Origin: an uncultured Christensenella sp.
GTDB taxonomy: Bacteria; Bacillota; Clostridia; Christensenellales; Borkfalkiaceae
Direction: 5' to 3'
DNA: 23,308 bases
Assembly: GCA_910586365.1 (NCBI GenBank)
Contig: CAJUGP010000022.1
Location: 1-23,308, forward strand
The notes under the pieces were generated by a model, which did not search any database, had not been told where the DNA came from, and saw only the letters and a list, made by a program, of their open reading frames with translations. Shown piece after piece: positions 6,653 to 14,531 of the stretch (position 1 is the first letter of the stretch; each line of letters begins with the position of its first letter). The position numbers and the translations under genes are program-made.

Positions 6653-7711
6653 TTATAAATCGAATGCGACAGCCGTCAGATCGTCGGCAAACGTGCCGCA
6701 GAATTCTTTTAACGAGGCTTTCAGCCGTTCGATAAACGCCTCGGCGGTATCCGATTTTTCCAAAATCGCCTCGACGCGCTCCAAACCGTACTGTTCCCCC
6801 GCGCCGTTGCGGCTTTCCAAAACGCCGTCGGTAAGCAAAACCAAGATATTGCCTGGGACGTAACCGATCACTCTGTCCTCATAAAAATAATCGGGCATCC
6901 AGTTGGAAATGGGCGGCGAATTCATGACGATTTCGTCGATGCCCAGCGCGCTTTTCAAAAGAACGGGCGCGTTGTGCCCCGCCACGCTGTAACAGATTTC
7001 GCGCCGCGCTTTGTCGATCCGCGCCGCCGCCGCCGTCACATAAGAGCGTTCGTCGAGATTAAGCTCTTGAAATTTGGAATTGAGCGTGCGCAGCGCGCGC
7101 GCGGGCGAAGGCTCGCTTCGGTCCCACCCCGCTTTGACGAACGCCGAAAGCATGCCCGCCGAAATCCCCTTTCCCGAAACGTCGGCGATCAAGCCCATTG
7201 TCTGCCCTTCCGCTTCGTATACGTCGGGAAGATCTCCGCCGATCTCGCGGCAGGGAATATACATAAACGAATAAGGCGTGCCGCTCCTGCCCGACGCGGG
7301 CGGCAAAAGACGCTGCTGAATATCCTGCGCGTTATACATTTCGCGCGCGATTTCGCTCTGATAAGCGTTATCGACCACACCCAAACAGTATTTACCGAGC
7401 GGGCTGACCTTAATGCGGAAGGAAATTTCCTCCTCGCCGCTGCGCACGATGAGATTGCGGAACGCCGAACCCCCGTTGCGGAACGCGTCCGCGAACACGC
7501 CGCGCACGGTGCAATACGCGCAGCGCACGCCCTTGCCGCAGACGACGGCTTTTTCGCCGCACGGGATCGCGCCGCGCAAATCCCCTTTGGCGCGCAGCGA
7601 ACGGAACGCCTCGCGGAACGCGCGGTTGGTATAGCGCACTCTCAGTTTTTTATCGACGACGATCGCTGCCGTCGGAACGGAGTCGAGCACCGCCTTATAA
7701 AGATTAGCCAT
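6653..7711 (-). CDS. PAS domain plus SpoIIE-type (PP2C) serine phosphatase with a four-cysteine cluster
   Basis: A 352-residue soluble signalling protein. Residues 1-115 form a PAS-like sensor with an inserted cysteine set, C51, C58, C64 and C67 (PCGEKAVVC and RCAYC), suited to an iron-sulphur cluster or another metal. A helical linker (about 118-137, ending QQRLLPP as in RsbU-like proteins) leads to a SpoIIE/PP2C domain. Its metal-binding aspartates are D160 (EIGGD), D177 (IADVSGKG), D295 (LTDG) and D343/D344 (FADDLTA). Such enzymes dephosphorylate SpoIIAA-like anti-anti-sigma factors and so release a sigma factor. It lacks the membrane helices of true SpoIIE, so it is probably a second phosphatase sensing redox, oxygen or metal state. 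It is monocistronic, with a leaderless-type promoter. Confidence 0.88.
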   Translation of the reverse strand: MANLYKAVLDSVPTAAIVVDKKLRVRYTNRAFREAFRSLRAKGDLRGAIPCGEKAVVCGKGVRCAYCTVRGVFADAFRNGGSAFRNLIVRSGEEEISFRIKVSPLGKYCLGVVDNAYQSEIAREMYNAQDIQQRLLPPASGRSGTPYSFMYIPCREIGGDLPDVYEAEGQTMGLIADVSGKGISAGMLSAFVKAGWDRSEPSPARALRTLNSKFQELNLDERSYVTAAAARIDKARREICYSVAGHNAPVLLKSALGIDEIVMNSPPISNWMPDYFYEDRVIGYVPGNILVLLTDGVLESRNGAGEQYGLERVEAILEKSDTAEAFIERLKASLKEFCGTFADDLTAVAFDL

Positions 7712-7719
7712 TAAAAAAC

Positions 7720-7771
7720 ATTATACAATATCCCGCGGAAATTTGCAATTTTTTTCACAATCTGTTATACT
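7720..7771. promoter_or_regulatory. Divergent promoters sharing one -35 hexamer
   Basis: TTGCAA at 7743-7748 is its own reverse complement. Rightward, a 17-bp spacer leads to TATACT (7766-7771) for the CCA enzyme. Leftward, a 17-bp spacer leads to TATAAT (7725-7720) for the phosphatase. The leftward start should fall about 2 nt before the ATG at 7711. The rightward transcript has a leader of about 26 nt with AAGAGGG. Confidence 0.75.
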
Positions 7772-7803
7772 GTTTTCAATAAAATTTTCCAAGAGGGACC
7801 GCT

Positions 7804-9153
7804 TTGATTGAACTTCTACCCGATCCGCTTAAAAAACTCGCCCGCGCGCTTCCTTTTCCGCTCTATCTGGTAGGCGGCAGCGTGCGCGATTTTCTGCGCG
7901 GCGCGTTGCAGGAAAAACCCGATTACGATATCTGTTCGTACGGCGACGAATCCGCGCTTGTCGAAACCGCGCTCTCTATGGGATTTACGGTCAAATCGGT
8001 CTTTCGCGCCACGGGCACGGTGAAGCTTGCCGACGCGGAAAAAAACGAATACGAATTTACGCGTTTCCGTTCGGATAAGTACGTGCGCGGCATGCACCGA
8101 CCGAGCGAAGTCTGCTTCACCGACGATATTTCCCTCGACGCCGTGCGCCGCGATTTTTGCGCGAACGCCGTGTATTACGACGTAAAACAAGCCCTGTTCG
8201 TCGATCCGCTGGGGGGCATGGTCGATATCGAGCGCAAAATTCTGCGAACCGTCGCCCCCGCGAAAAAGGTGTTCGGCGAGGACGGACTGCGTCTTTTGCG
8301 CCTTGCGCGCATCGCCGCGCAAACGGGCTTTTCGCCCGACGAAGAATGCCTTGCGGGCGCAAAGGAGAACGCCGCGCTCCTATGCGACGTCGTGCCCGAA
8401 CGCATTTACGCCGAACTGAATGCGCTGCTTCACGCCGACGAAAAGGCGGGCGACCCTGCCGCGCCCTACCGCGGACTGTGCATTCTGCGCGATACGAAGG
8501 TGCTGCACCGCATTCTGCCCGAGCTGACGGCGGGCGAAGGCATGGCGCAGCGGAGCGACTTTCACGCGTACGACGTGCTCGAACATTCCTTGCGCTGCGT
8601 GCTGTACGCACCCCCTTCCGTGCGCTGGGCGGCGTTGCTGCACGATATCGGCAAGCCCTTTTGTTTTTTGCGCGACGGTAATTTTTATCTGCACGACAAA
8701 GAGGGTATGCGCATTGCGCGCGCCGTTCTTACCCGCCTGAAAGCGCCAACCCGCCTGAAAGAAGAAACGGCGGCGCTCGTTGCGATGCACATGCGCGACA
8801 ATACGCTTGCCATGCGCGAGATCAAAGTACGCAGAGAGCTTTGCGCCGCGCACGCCCTGCTCGATCGGCTGTTCGCGCTGCTGCAAGCCGACTATTCCGC
8901 CTGTAAAGACGATTTATCGCCCGCGCCCGTGGTCGAAAAATGGAAACGCATTCTTGCCCGTATGAAAGAAGAAGGCGCGCCGCTCACCTTAAAAGAACTG
9001 AACGTGAACGGCAGCGACCTGCTTGCTTTGGGCGCGCCGCCCGAAAAAACGGGAAAGCTGCTCGAAACGCTCTTTGCCGAATGTATCCCCGACGGAAAAC
9101 AAAACGAGCGTGCGCGCCTCTTGCGCCGCGCACGCGTCTTGATAGAACAATAA
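7804..9153 (+). CDS. cca: CCA-adding tRNA nucleotidyltransferase
   Basis: This 449-residue enzyme builds or repairs the CCA 3' end of tRNAs with CTP and ATP. The class II nucleotidyltransferase head is clear: LVGGSVRDFLRG (about 22-33), the metal-binding DYD (40-42), RRDFCANA and the RLLRLARIA segment. An HD domain follows (HD at 280-281 in LLHDIGKP), as in longer bacterial forms; it can give phosphatase or phosphodiesterase activity. The start is TTG at 7804, chosen because AAGAGGG lies 6 nt before it and the protein aligns from MIELLPDPLKK. It lies 17 bp before rmuC and is probably cotranscribed with it. All five tRNA genes in this window already encode CCA, so a repair role seems likely. 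Confidence 0.95.
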   Translation: MIELLPDPLKKLARALPFPLYLVGGSVRDFLRGALQEKPDYDICSYGDESALVETALSMGFTVKSVFRATGTVKLADAEKNEYEFTRFRSDKYVRGMHRPSEVCFTDDISLDAVRRDFCANAVYYDVKQALFVDPLGGMVDIERKILRTVAPAKKVFGEDGLRLLRLARIAAQTGFSPDEECLAGAKENAALLCDVVPERIYAELNALLHADEKAGDPAAPYRGLCILRDTKVLHRILPELTAGEGMAQRSDFHAYDVLEHSLRCVLYAPPSVRWAALLHDIGKPFCFLRDGNFYLHDKEGMRIARAVLTRLKAPTRLKEETAALVAMHMRDNTLAMREIKVRRELCAAHALLDRLFALLQADYSACKDDLSPAPVVEKWKRILARMKEEGAPLTLKELNVNGSDLLALGAPPEKTGKLLETLFAECIPDGKQNERARLLRRARVLIEQ

Positions 9154-9170
9154 ACAAAAGGAAAAAGCTT

Positions 9171-10313
9171 ATGGAAACCGTTCTCCTCATCGTTTGCGCC
9201 GTGCTCTCCGCTCTCAGCCTTGCCGTCAGCGTGTATTTGCTCGTGAAAAAGTCGCCCGTCCGCGACGAGAAGCTCACGCAGGAAACGCTGCGCCGAATCG
9301 AAGAAAAAACCGATTCCGTCGGCAGACTTGCCGATTTCAACGCGCGCACGGCGGAAAATCTCAGCCGCAACACCGAACAGCGCCTGCAAAACATGCAGAA
9401 CCGCCTGAACGAAGACATTAAATATATCGTCGATACCAACGCGCAGAACCTCGAACGTATCCGCCGCTCGGTAGACGACAAGCTGACCTCCTCGATCGAC
9501 GGAAGACTTTCCGACAGCTTCGCCCGCGTGAGCGAACGGCTTGAAAAAATGTACGAAAGCGTCGGGGAAATGAAGAACCTTTCGGGCAGCGTGCAAGACA
9601 TTAAACGCGTGTTTTCCAACGTAAAACTGCGCGGAACGTGGGGCGAGGCGCAGCTCGACGCCCTTTTAAGCCAAATGCTTGCGCCCGAGCAATACGAGCG
9701 CAGCGTAAAGCTCAATCCGCTCGATAACGCCATCGTCGATTTCGCCGTGTTCCTGCCCGCGAAAGACGGCACGATCCCCCTTCCCGTCGACAGCAAGTTC
9801 CCCGTGGAAGAATTCGAGCGGCTTGCGGAAGCAAGCGAACGCGCCGACAAGGAAGGCGAAGAACGCGCGCGCAAGAACCTCGAACGCGCCGTCAAGCTGC
9901 AATGCGATTCGATTGCGAAGAAATACATTCTGCCGCCCCTCACCACCGATTTCGCCGTCATGTACCTGCCGTCCGAGGCGCTTTACGCCGAAGTGGCGCG
10001 CATGAGCGGACTTTCCGATTACATGCGTGCGCGCAGAGTGGTCGCCTGCGGCCCCACCAACTTCGGCGCATTGCTCTCGGTTTTGCAGACGGGGTTCCGC
10101 ACGGCGGCGATCGAAAAGCGTTCGGGCGAGCTTAGAGAAACGCTCGACGGGTTCCGCCACGATTTCGCGCTGTTCTGCGAACTGCTCGAAAAGACGCGCA
10201 AAAAATTGCAGGAAGCGCAGGACGCCGTCGAGAGCGCCGAAAAGCGCACGAACACGATCGGCAAAAAACTCGACTCCTTCCGCCGCATCGCAGCGCCCGA
10301 CGGCGACGAATGA
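9171..10313 (+). CDS. rmuC: DNA recombination protein RmuC homologue
   Basis: A 380-residue protein with one N-terminal membrane helix (about 3-25, LLIVCAVLSALSLAVSVYLL), a long coiled coil (about 35-150) and the conserved RmuC domain (NVKLRGTWGEAQLDALL through PLPVDSKFPVEEF and ACGPTNFGALL). The family resembles restriction-type nucleases and is linked to limiting DNA inversions or rearrangements; its biochemical activity is not firmly known. The ATG at 9171 follows an AAAGGAAAAAG ribosome binding site and is 17 bp past the cca stop. A further coiled coil closes the protein (about 335-370). I see no clear terminator before the next promoter at 10357. Confidence 0.95.
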   Translation: METVLLIVCAVLSALSLAVSVYLLVKKSPVRDEKLTQETLRRIEEKTDSVGRLADFNARTAENLSRNTEQRLQNMQNRLNEDIKYIVDTNAQNLERIRRSVDDKLTSSIDGRLSDSFARVSERLEKMYESVGEMKNLSGSVQDIKRVFSNVKLRGTWGEAQLDALLSQMLAPEQYERSVKLNPLDNAIVDFAVFLPAKDGTIPLPVDSKFPVEEFERLAEASERADKEGEERARKNLERAVKLQCDSIAKKYILPPLTTDFAVMYLPSEALYAEVARMSGLSDYMRARRVVACGPTNFGALLSVLQTGFRTAAIEKRSGELRETLDGFRHDFALFCELLEKTRKKLQEAQDAVESAEKRTNTIGKKLDSFRRIAAPDGDE

Positions 10314-10356
10314 ATTTTTATGCAAAACTTACCTGCCGCCGATTTGCGAAAATAAC

Positions 10357-10385
10357 TTGCCTTTTGTGAAATTATCTAATATAAT
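10357..10385 (+). promoter_or_regulatory. Sigma-A type promoter giving a leaderless mRNA (10392 gene)
   Basis: TTGCCT (10357-10362), a 17-bp spacer and TATAAT (10380-10385) are followed by only 6 bp before the ATG at 10392. The predicted first nucleotide is the A of the start codon. No Shine-Dalgarno site is possible. Confidence 0.8.
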
Positions 10386-10391
10386 AAAGAC

Positions 10392-10712
10392 ATGGGTACC
10401 ATCGAACGAAAGGCGGAAGCCGACGAACGGCTGTTTCTTCCCGCGGAACGGTTCACGAACGCGCATGCCGTACAGGGCGGCGAACTGCGCGCATGCGGCG
10501 AAGTAAAATATGTGAAAAGCCCTAAACGCCATAAGCTTTACGGCGAGGGCACGCTGCTTTTACGCGTGACCGAAGGCGAGGGCTTTATCAAATGGGCGCG
10601 CGGCGAATTTCCCTTTGCCGCGGGCGATATTCTGCGGCTGAACAACGTCGGCGAAACGGAGCTGAACGGCGCATGCGCCTTTATCTATTGCACGGAACGC
10701 AAGGAGAAATGA
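10392..10712 (+). CDS. Small beta-rich protein, possibly cupin-like
   Basis: A 106-residue protein with no signal peptide or membrane helix. The second half, GTLLLRVTEGEGFIKWARG then FAAGDILRLNNVGE, has the strand-turn spacing and the GD-x-L pattern of a small cupin barrel, but no clear histidine metal site. I do not recognise the family with certainty. It is the first gene of a two-gene operon: its stop is followed after 1 bp by the ATG of the 841-residue membrane protein. The two products may therefore work together. Its mRNA should be leaderless. Confidence 0.75.
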   Translation: MGTIERKAEADERLFLPAERFTNAHAVQGGELRACGEVKYVKSPKRHKLYGEGTLLLRVTEGEGFIKWARGEFPFAAGDILRLNNVGETELNGACAFIYCTERKEK

Positions 10713-10713
10713 T

Positions 10714-13239
10714 ATGAGCAGAAAAGAAAGAGAAGATTTGCAGGAAGAGGAAAGAGAAATTCTCACCCGAAAAGAAAAAATCGCCTATGAAAAAACCTTG
10801 GTGCGCGAAGGAAAAATCCTGCCGCGCTATTCGCCGCGCAATCCGCTCGGACGGCTGCTTACGCTTATTCTCGTCTTTTTCATCGGGCTGTTCGCCGCGA
10901 TCGGCGGCATTATCGGCACGTTTGCCTATTTGGGCACGCGTCCGTTAAAAGAAGGGTTCAAGCTCTTCAACCTGGAATACGAAAAATTTCTCACCGAGGA
11001 CGCGGCGAATAAATCGGTGCTCGATTTAAGTCAAACGCTCTCCGATTTCCAAAAGCTCGATTCGCTCGGAGCGGTCTCCTCGTACACGCCCCTCGTCGAT
11101 ACGCTGCTCGACGGGTTGGAACAGCAGCTGAGCGCGCTCGGCGTACACGTCGATAAAGACGAACTCAAAGCCACGCCCTTCAACCAAATCGGCGCGTATT
11201 TTTCCGAAAACGTGGTGCAGACGCTCGTCCTCGGCGAAGCGCTCGCCCTGAAACCGGGCGACAACGCGCTGCTCATTACCCTTTGCTACGGCGAAGAAGG
11301 CGTCGACTACGAAATCGAAACGCGGCAAACGGAAGAAGGCGAAAAGCAAGTATTCGTCATGAAAGAAGGGCATTCTCCCATGACGGTAGGCGGCATCAAG
11401 AGCAACGACATGAACACTCTGCTCGAAAAGATCACGTTAGAAGCGGCGCTCAACGTAACCGCCGATTCCGACGCTCCGATCCGCTACCTTGCCTACGGCA
11501 GCGAGGGCGTCAACTACGAGATCCGCACCGAAAACGGTGTAAAGAGCGTCGTTATGCTCACCGATCCCGCAACGAACGAACCCTATAAAAAGAAGACCAT
11601 CGCGGCGCTGACGGCGGCGGACGCCGATCTTTTGGGCGGCGCGAAAATTCGCGACCTCATGACCGTCGGCGACGACGCGCAGGGCATTCTCGCCGCGGTG
11701 AAAGACTGGACGATCGGCGAACTTTCCGATCCCAACCGCATCGAGCGGCTCAAAATTTCACAGATCATCGATACCGATTCGGCAAACGAACTCGGCAAAA
11801 AGCTTGCAAGCTGGCGCGTGGGGGAACTGACGAACGGCAATAAATTCGACACGCTACTGCTCGGCGACGTTATCTCGATCGACGAAAACTCCCCCGTCAT
11901 CTTACGCAACCTTGCCGAAATGCCTTTGGGCGGCTGCGGCGACGCGGTAAACACCTTCCGTTTGAGCGATATTTTGGGCGAAAGCATTGCGGATAACAAG
12001 CTGCTCGGAAAATTACAGAACAGCACGCTGCAAACGCTCTCCCAAGACATTGAACGGTTTACGGTCGCCGATCTGTTCGGCGAAGAGCTTTATTCCTATC
12101 TGCGCATCACGACGGATACGGACGGCAACCGCCTCACCTACGCGGAGATCGTAAAAGCGTACGAAACGGGGCACGCCGACGCGGACGGATCAAAAAAAGA
12201 CCTCAACCCCGTTATCATCTCCGATCAATCGGAAGAGCGGAAAAACATTCAAAGCTACTTCGTACACGGCGGCGACGTCGTAATACGCGGCGTATTTGAA
12301 AAGACCGACGGCGGTTATATCCTGCTCGGAAACAATCTCAACGTGTATACCGACGGCGCGCGCAAGTACGTCGAACGCAACGTCGTTCTGACGCCCGTAT
12401 ACGCATGGAGCATCGTAGACTATGAAACGGGCGGCGTGCGTCCCCTTCCCGCGGGCGACAGCGTTTCAAACGACAACACCGGCAAAACCTTATCGACGCC
12501 CGCAGGCGTGAGCGGCGAGAGCTACCTGCAAGACGGCAAACCCCTCTATTATCTGAGCGGCGATAAATATTATCCCCTCTTCACGGACGCGTATTCCGTG
12601 TATTACGTAAACGAACAAAACGCGCGCATTGATCTCGATTTCTCGATCGCAAGTTATACGACGCCCGACGGTTTAACGCTTCTCCCCGAAGGCGGAAAGG
12701 TTACGTACGGCGGAAGAGAATATTTTATCAAAACGAAAAAGGCGAGCGGCTCGCAGGAAACGGGCGACTACGCCGCGGGTTACGATTACATTACGGCGCA
12801 AATCACGGTGGAAGAGTACTTCTATCGGCAAACCGACGCGTCGTTTACGCAAGCGAACCTCTATGCCCCCGAACAGGTGGAAGAGCGCTGGCGGCTCGAC
12901 AACGGCGACGGCACGTATACCGAGGTCGACCGTTTCCTCGACGGCGTGTGGTATCTTATCTTCGGCGGCGAGAAACGCGACGCGGACGGCAATTTGATCC
13001 TCGATGCAGACGGCGCGATCACCGTCATCGACAGGACGGACACGCCGCTGTTTGAAACGGCAAACTCGATTTCGAGCGTGACCCAAACGCTCAACAAGAT
13101 GCCGCTTTGGATGCTCTATCTTCACGGCGTGATTTCCGCCAACCCTTACGCGGAGCTTCCCGGCGGCGGCAATCTCAACGAATTGACAATCACGGGCTGC
13201 ATTCAATATATTGCAAATCTGACCGCGATCGGGGGCTGA
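10714..13239 (+). CDS. Membrane-anchored extracellular repeat protein of unknown function
   Basis: An 841-residue protein. A charged cytoplasmic head (1-45) is followed by one membrane helix (about 47-73) and a large domain that should lie outside the cell. The region 165-275 contains a duplication: GEEGVDYEIETRQ (193-205) and GSEGVNYEIRTEN (262-274) with similar preceding helices. From about 310 to 456 there are at least four copies of a roughly 35-residue unit of the pattern L-K-I-x-D-I...IL..L..W.IGEL, suggesting a solenoid. The C-terminal half is rich in Tyr, Asp and Gly and looks beta-rich (YLSGDKYYPLF, TYGGREYFI). I know of similar uncharacterised proteins in Clostridia but no function. 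AAGGAG lies 7 nt before the ATG. It is cotranscribed with the 10392 gene. Confidence 0.85.
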   Translation: MSRKEREDLQEEEREILTRKEKIAYEKTLVREGKILPRYSPRNPLGRLLTLILVFFIGLFAAIGGIIGTFAYLGTRPLKEGFKLFNLEYEKFLTEDAANKSVLDLSQTLSDFQKLDSLGAVSSYTPLVDTLLDGLEQQLSALGVHVDKDELKATPFNQIGAYFSENVVQTLVLGEALALKPGDNALLITLCYGEEGVDYEIETRQTEEGEKQVFVMKEGHSPMTVGGIKSNDMNTLLEKITLEAALNVTADSDAPIRYLAYGSEGVNYEIRTENGVKSVVMLTDPATNEPYKKKTIAALTAADADLLGGAKIRDLMTVGDDAQGILAAVKDWTIGELSDPNRIERLKISQIIDTDSANELGKKLASWRVGELTNGNKFDTLLLGDVISIDENSPVILRNLAEMPLGGCGDAVNTFRLSDILGESIADNKLLGKLQNSTLQTLSQDIERFTVADLFGEELYSYLRITTDTDGNRLTYAEIVKAYETGHADADGSKKDLNPVIISDQSEERKNIQSYFVHGGDVVIRGVFEKTDGGYILLGNNLNVYTDGARKYVERNVVLTPVYAWSIVDYETGGVRPLPAGDSVSNDNTGKTLSTPAGVSGESYLQDGKPLYYLSGDKYYPLFTDAYSVYYVNEQNARIDLDFSIASYTTPDGLTLLPEGGKVTYGGREYFIKTKKASGSQETGDYAAGYDYITAQITVEEYFYRQTDASFTQANLYAPEQVEERWRLDNGDGTYTEVDRFLDGVWYLIFGGEKRDADGNLILDADGAITVIDRTDTPLFETANSISSVTQTLNKMPLWMLYLHGVISANPYAELPGGGNLNELTITGCIQYIANLTAIGG

Positions 13240-13285
13240 CGGCAAATATTTTTTATAAATTCTTTGCAAGCGCAGGGAAAAGCCG

Positions 13286-13314
13286 TTGACTTGCGCCGAA
13301 ATTTATAGTAAAAT
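13286..13314 (+). promoter_or_regulatory. Sigma-A type promoter of rpsF-ssb-rpsR
   Basis: TTGACT (13286-13291), a 17-bp spacer and TAAAAT (13309-13314). The predicted start near 13321 gives a leader of about 70 nt that carries the structured element at 13322-13380. Confidence 0.8.
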
Positions 13315-13321
13315 AAAGGAA

Positions 13322-13380
13322 CGGGCTTGACCCGAAAAACAAACCTTGCGTACCGAAAAGGTACGCCGTAAAGACCGGGA
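13322..13380 (+). promoter_or_regulatory. Probable S6:S18 autoregulatory mRNA leader
   Basis: Upstream of rpsF is a perfect hairpin GCGTACC-GAAAA-GGTACGC (13348-13366) with CCG at its 3' foot (13366-13368). An outer helix can form between CGGGCTT (13322-13328) and AAGACCG (13371-13377) with one mismatch, next to the GGAGGTG ribosome binding site. The known S6:S18 leader binds the S6-S18 complex through a CCG on the 3' side of a hairpin and represses this same operon. The match is by structure and context; no covariance search was possible. Confidence 0.55.
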
Positions 13381-13390
13381 GGTGAAAATT

Positions 13391-13681
13391 ATGCAAAAGT
13401 ACGAGATGCTCATTCTGCTCAAGAGCGATCTGGACGACGAAGCGAAGGAAGCGGAACTCAAAAAGTACGCCGAAATCGTGACTTCCATGGGCGGCAGCGT
13501 AGAGGCTACCGACAAATGGGGCGTGAAAAAGCTCGCTTACCCCATCGCGTTCAAAGCAGATGCGTTTTATGCGCTCATGACGTTCGTATCCGACGGCGCG
13601 GCAGTGAAAGAGCTTGACCGCGTGGCGGGGATCTCTTCAAACGTATTGCGCCGCATGATCACGAAAGTAGAGGAAAAATAA
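13391..13681 (+). CDS. rpsF: Ribosomal protein bS6
   Basis: A 96-residue small-subunit protein that binds 16S rRNA together with bS18. The opening QKYEMLILLKSDLDDE, the central GGSVEATDKWGVKKLAYPI and the ending VLRRMITKVEEK are characteristic. The ATG at 13391 has a strong GGAGGTG ribosome binding site 7 nt upstream. It begins the conserved rpsF-ssb-rpsR operon; the ssb ATG follows the stop after 1 bp. Confidence 0.97.
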   Translation: MQKYEMLILLKSDLDDEAKEAELKKYAEIVTSMGGSVEATDKWGVKKLAYPIAFKADAFYALMTFVSDGAAVKELDRVAGISSNVLRRMITKVEEK

Positions 13682-13682
13682 G

Positions 13683-14108
13683 ATGAATAAGGTATTCTTG
13701 ATCGGAAATTTAACGCGCGATCCCGAATTGACCGAAACGGCGGGCGGCGTAAGCGTGTGCCACTTCGCCATTGCGGTAAACCGTTCGTACACTTCGTCCG
13801 AAGGCGAAAGACTTACCGATTTCTTCAACGTGACCGCATGGCGCGGACTTGCCGACACGGTTGCGCGCTACACCAAAAAAGGCAGCAAAGTCGCCGTATC
13901 GGGCAGCATTCAAATCCGTAATTACGAAGACAATGCGGGCAACAAGCGCACCGCCGTCGACGTAATCGCGCAGGACGTGGAATTCTTAACGCAGAAAAGC
14001 CAAAACCAAGGCGACGATTTTTACGATTCGCCCGCGCCCCAGCAGAGCGCGCCGAAAAAGAAACCTGCGCTTGAATCGTTCGACGACGACGGCGATATCC
14101 CCTTTTAG
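13683..14108 (+). CDS. ssb: Single-stranded DNA-binding protein
   Basis: A 141-residue OB-fold protein that coats single-stranded DNA in replication and repair. It shows MNKVFLIGNLTRDPEL at the start, the NVTAWRGLADTVARY segment and the strand GSKVAVSGSIQIRNYED. A short glutamine/proline linker leads to the acidic tip DDDGDIPF, the docking site for partner proteins. The gene lies between rpsF and rpsR, as in most Firmicutes. Confidence 0.97.
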   Translation: MNKVFLIGNLTRDPELTETAGGVSVCHFAIAVNRSYTSSEGERLTDFFNVTAWRGLADTVARYTKKGSKVAVSGSIQIRNYEDNAGNKRTAVDVIAQDVEFLTQKSQNQGDDFYDSPAPQQSAPKKKPALESFDDDGDIPF

Positions 14109-14148
14109 TACGCAGTACTGAACCTATCATTATTTAAGGAGTAAAATT

Positions 14149-14478
14149 ATGGCAGAAGAAAATATCACCGCAGAGGAAGTAAAAACCGAAGAAGCTCCCG
14201 CAGCTGCGGAAACGAAAGAACCGAAGGAAGGCGCGCGCGAAGGCAGACCCGCCAAAAAGAACTACAAGCGCCAGAACTTCAAAAAAGTTTGCCTGTTCTG
14301 TCAAGAGAAATCGACGATCGATTATAAGGAAACGGCAAAACTGAGAAAGTTCATCAGCGAGGGCGGAAAAATTCTTCCCCGCCGCATGACGGGCACTTGC
14401 GCAAAACACCAAAGAGTGCTTGCCGCGGCGATCAAACGCGCCCGCGTTGCCGCTTTGATCCCCTTCAAAGCAGAGTAA
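14149..14478 (+). CDS. rpsR: Ribosomal protein bS18 with an acidic N-terminal extension
   Basis: A 109-residue small-subunit protein; typical bS18 is about 75-80 residues. The conserved core starts near residue 37 (KNYKRQNFKKVCLFC) and runs through KLRKFISEGGKILPRRMTGTCAKHQ to AALIPF. A zinc site is visible: C48, C51, C84 and H87. The first 33 or so residues are rich in Glu, Ala, Lys and Pro and should be disordered. The start is supported by AAGGAG (TTTAAGGAGTAAAATT before the ATG), so the extension is probably real. It is the last gene of the operon and partner of S6 in the proposed autoregulation. Confidence 0.96.
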   Translation: MAEENITAEEVKTEEAPAAAETKEPKEGAREGRPAKKNYKRQNFKKVCLFCQEKSTIDYKETAKLRKFISEGGKILPRRMTGTCAKHQRVLAAAIKRARVAALIPFKAE

Positions 14479-14495
14479 ATGAAAAAACAAAACGC

Positions 14496-14526
14496 AAAAG
14501 CGCGGATCACTCCGCGCTTTTTTCGT
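14496..14526. terminator. Bidirectional intrinsic terminator between rpsR and comEC
   Basis: An 11-bp stem AAAAGCGCGGA/TCCGCGCTTTT (14496-14506 and 14511-14521) with loop TCAC is followed by TTTTTT on the plus strand. The minus strand, past the comEC stop at 14532, has GCGTTTTGTTTTTTC after the stem, so it should also stop that convergent transcript. Confidence 0.88.
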
Positions 14527-14531
14527 ATCTC

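Noticed and set aside
6974..7714. 246-residue plus-strand frame
   Set aside because: It lies opposite the PAS-SpoIIE phosphatase, is very rich in Arg, His and Ala and has no domain; it is a shadow frame.
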